A stretch of 64,000 nucleotides of DNA, from assembly GCF_048541585.1 (NCBI RefSeq), contig NZ_CP183303.1:1302001-1366000 (forward strand), given 5' to 3'. Of the stretch, positions 62,138-64,000 are shown in pieces. This DNA comes from Legionella_C sp048541585 (lineage in GTDB: Bacteria > Pseudomonadota > Gammaproteobacteria > Legionellales > Legionellaceae). Both the position numbers and the translations under genes were made by a program. The notes beneath the pieces were generated by a model, which was given only the letters and a program-made list of their open reading frames with translations, ran no database searches and had not been told where the DNA came from. Every line of letters starts with the position of its first letter. The first letter of the stretch is position 1.

Positions 62138-63112
62138 ATGGGCATCCAGGTTATAACATCAGGAAGTTATCTTCCTAAAAAAATAGTTAATAACAAAGAT
62201 TTTGAGCAAACCTTGGATACAACTAATGAGTGGATTGAGCGAATGACAGGGATTAAAGATAGGCACTTTTTAGGAGAAGAAGAAGATTATCTACAGTGTT
62301 GCTTTAAAGCTGCCTCTATAGCGATTCAACGTGCTGACATTAATCCTCAAAAAATTGATTTAATCATTATAGGCACTACTACACCCTATCAGTTAATGCC
62401 TAGTACCGCGGTAATGCTTCAGCAGCTTTTAGGTATTGAAAACTGTATTGCCTTTGATATGCAAGCGGCTTGTAGTGGCTTTGTTTATGCGCTAGCAAAT
62501 GCCTATTACCTGCTGAAGTCCAATCCCAGTTTTCGTTATGCTTTAGTAATGGGCTGTGATGCTTTTACTCGCCTAACTGATCCAGCGGATAGATCAACAA
62601 GAGTGCTATTTGGCGATGGTTTTGGTGCTTTTTTGCTAGAAAACCTTAATTCTGAAAAGAAAGGTATTTTTTATTGCGATATTGGTGCGGATGGTTTAGG
62701 AAAAAGTGCTCTTGAAATTCCTTGGGGAATTACAAAGGGTAATAGTTTAATCACTAAATTTTCTCCTTACTTAGTGATGAATGGTAAAGAAGTCTTTAAG
62801 AATGCTGTTAATCGTTTTACGGAATGTATAGAAAATGCGCTGCAAAAGGCGCAACTAACCATTACAGATATTCATCATATTATTCCTCATCAAGCGAATA
62901 CTCGAATTATTAATGCAGTAGCTGCTGCCATAGAGGCTCCTTTAAATAAAATTCAGGTAACGCTTGATAAACATGGGAATACTTCGGCAGCCTCCATTCC
63001 CCTAGCTTTTGATGATTTATTTAATCAAGGCTCTATCAAAGAAGGAGAGATAGTTTTATTAGTATCCTTTGGTGCTGGCTATACCTGGGGAACTATTATT
63101 TTTGAATTTTAA
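62138..63112 (+). CDS. 3-oxoacyl-ACP synthase III (KAS III/FabH-like)
   Basis: A 324-residue thiolase-fold condensing enzyme. The catalytic triad is present: Cys112 in QAACSGFVYAL, His251 in IIPHQANTRII and Asn281 in KHGNTSAAS. KAS III starts fatty-acid synthesis by condensing acetyl-CoA (or another short acyl-CoA) with malonyl-ACP. It is not beside fabD, fabG, acpP or plsX here, so it is probably a second, specialised KAS III (branched or unusual starter, or natural-product synthesis) rather than the housekeeping fabH. Confidence 0.88.
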   Translation: MGIQVITSGSYLPKKIVNNKDFEQTLDTTNEWIERMTGIKDRHFLGEEEDYLQCCFKAASIAIQRADINPQKIDLIIIGTTTPYQLMPSTAVMLQQLLGIENCIAFDMQAACSGFVYALANAYYLLKSNPSFRYALVMGCDAFTRLTDPADRSTRVLFGDGFGAFLLENLNSEKKGIFYCDIGADGLGKSALEIPWGITKGNSLITKFSPYLVMNGKEVFKNAVNRFTECIENALQKAQLTITDIHHIIPHQANTRIINAVAAAIEAPLNKIQVTLDKHGNTSAASIPLAFDDLFNQGSIKEGEIVLLVSFGAGYTWGTIIFEF

Positions 63113-63151
63113 CTAAGAATTATAACTTTATTAATTAAAGTTGGAGTTAGT

Positions 63152-63928
63152 GTGAAAAAATTAGAGTTATTAGTAGTGGAAGATAATCAAAGAAATGGTA
63201 TGAGAGTTTGTTTAAAGCCTAGGTTACCTGAGGTTCTTACCCCCACTTTGATTAATCAAATTTGCGATTTACAAAAAATGCTAATCGACCGATATTTATC
63301 CTCACCCTGGGACGGATATTATTATGTAATTTGGTATTATCATAAAAACCATGGGCAAAGTGGACGAGGACTCGATTTCAACTTTATTTGGGACGCACTC
63401 AGACAGCATAGAGACCATGATTTTGAAAGCTATATAAGTAATATTTTTAATTTACTTTTTTTAAATTGTGTGGGATTAGGCTTACCTCTTATAAATTGCT
63501 CTATTACCGATCGATCAATTACGGGAATATCTCAAGAGTTTTTTATTCTAAATCAAGTCAATTTTATGAAAACTAACTCAAGCAAGTATCTAACTCAAGT
63601 TAATTTAAGTGATATAGCAAAAAATTTGGTTTTTCCAAAACATATATACGAAAATAATTTATTTTACACTTTTAATACCTATGATTTTAACTCAATGCGC
63701 AAGCTGATAGCTAGATTTACAATTGATACTCCTGAGAAAGATAAGTTAGAACGCATGCGCTTAATTTTTGATAAGGTAAAAAATGATACTATTAAAGAAA
63801 TTTATAATATTGCTGTTAACAAAACCAAATTACTTGCCCGCTTAGCATCCATGCAAAATTGTCATACTAGAGTAACGCCTATTTCCCCTCGAAAAAAAGC
63901 ACAAAATGCTCAGTTTTCAACTCGATAA
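63152..63928 (+). CDS. Orphan 258-residue protein
   Basis: GTG start at 63152 with GGAG about 5 bases upstream, 39 bases after the KAS III gene on the same strand. MKKLELLVVEDNQRNGMRVC opens a soluble protein with an aromatic-rich middle (DGYYYVIWYYHKNHGQSG) and a basic C-terminus (RVTPISPRKKAQ). I do not recognise a family. It may be co-transcribed with the KAS III gene; no effector signal is certain. Confidence 0.55.
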   Translation: MKKLELLVVEDNQRNGMRVCLKPRLPEVLTPTLINQICDLQKMLIDRYLSSPWDGYYYVIWYYHKNHGQSGRGLDFNFIWDALRQHRDHDFESYISNIFNLLFLNCVGLGLPLINCSITDRSITGISQEFFILNQVNFMKTNSSKYLTQVNLSDIAKNLVFPKHIYENNLFYTFNTYDFNSMRKLIARFTIDTPEKDKLERMRLIFDKVKNDTIKEIYNIAVNKTKLLARLASMQNCHTRVTPISPRKKAQNAQFSTR

Positions 63929-64000
63929 TTACTAGGTAAGAATATATCTACTTTTTAGGTTAAATCATAAGCCGTTTATTTAACGAGCAATAACAGAAGC

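Overview
The window is AT-rich bacterial DNA whose gene content points to a Legionella-like gammaproteobacterium (Legionellales). The evidence is indirect: many orphan secreted or eukaryotic-like proteins (protein kinase, OTU-type protease, YopJ-like acetyltransferase, ankyrin-like repeat protein, coiled-coil membrane protein), patatin and protease exoenzymes, dispersed palindromic repeats, and few core genes. No rRNA, tRNA, integrase or CRISPR array was seen. The left edge cuts a DMT-family transporter.

Region by region. 1-12 kb: a serine hydrolase, two small lipoproteins, a patatin lipoprotein, an M12B-like zinc metalloprotease, an MFS transporter, a subtilisin-like protease and a 2OG-Fe(II) oxygenase, i.e. 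an exoenzyme-rich block. 12-18 kb: an orphan protein, then a minus-strand operon of GntR regulator, methionyl-tRNA-synthetase-like protein, lysine/ornithine N-hydroxylase and cupin. This gene set matches a split form of the cupin-MetRS/lysine hydroxylase machinery that makes N-N bonds (hydrazines) in Spb38/Spb40-type pathways. A 146-bp palindromic repeat sits between the hydroxylase and the cupin. 18-28 kb: a P-loop NTPase, four GNAT acetyltransferase domains in three genes (one AAC(6')/AlcB-like), a repeat-bearing orphan, a broken epimerase, a dicarboxylate symporter fused to a solute-binding domain, an SDR, and an NCS2 permease with an RsbW-like tail. 28-31 kb: a secreted discoidin plus di-heme cytochrome protein.

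31-43 kb is an effector-like cluster: Ser/Thr kinase, several orphans, an ankyrin-like repeat protein, an OTU-like cysteine protease, a YopJ-like protein, an orphan alpha-helical protein and a two-TM coiled-coil protein. 43-52 kb holds trehalase, a secreted beta-helix protein, an outer-membrane beta-barrel, a Vat/CatB-like acetyltransferase, a CoA-binding protein and an MltA-like 3D-domain protein.

52.8-59.4 kb is a peptide export locus. Two short genes encode canonical double-glycine leaders followed by Cys-free, charged cores of 42 and 31 residues. They are followed by a stand-alone cyclic-nucleotide-binding protein, a HlyD-family adaptor, a C39-peptidase ABC transporter and a second ABC transporter, in the layout of NHLM-type bacteriocin exporters. 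No peptide-modifying enzyme is adjacent. The rest (59.7-64 kb) holds an MFS transporter, a rhodanese, a third copy of the 146-bp repeat, a KAS III (FabH-like) enzyme and an orphan.

The two most notable systems are the split hydrazine-synthetase-like operon (13.5-17.6 kb) and the double-glycine peptide exporter with its two small substrates (52.8-59.4 kb). All functional calls come from reading sequence motifs; no database search was run.
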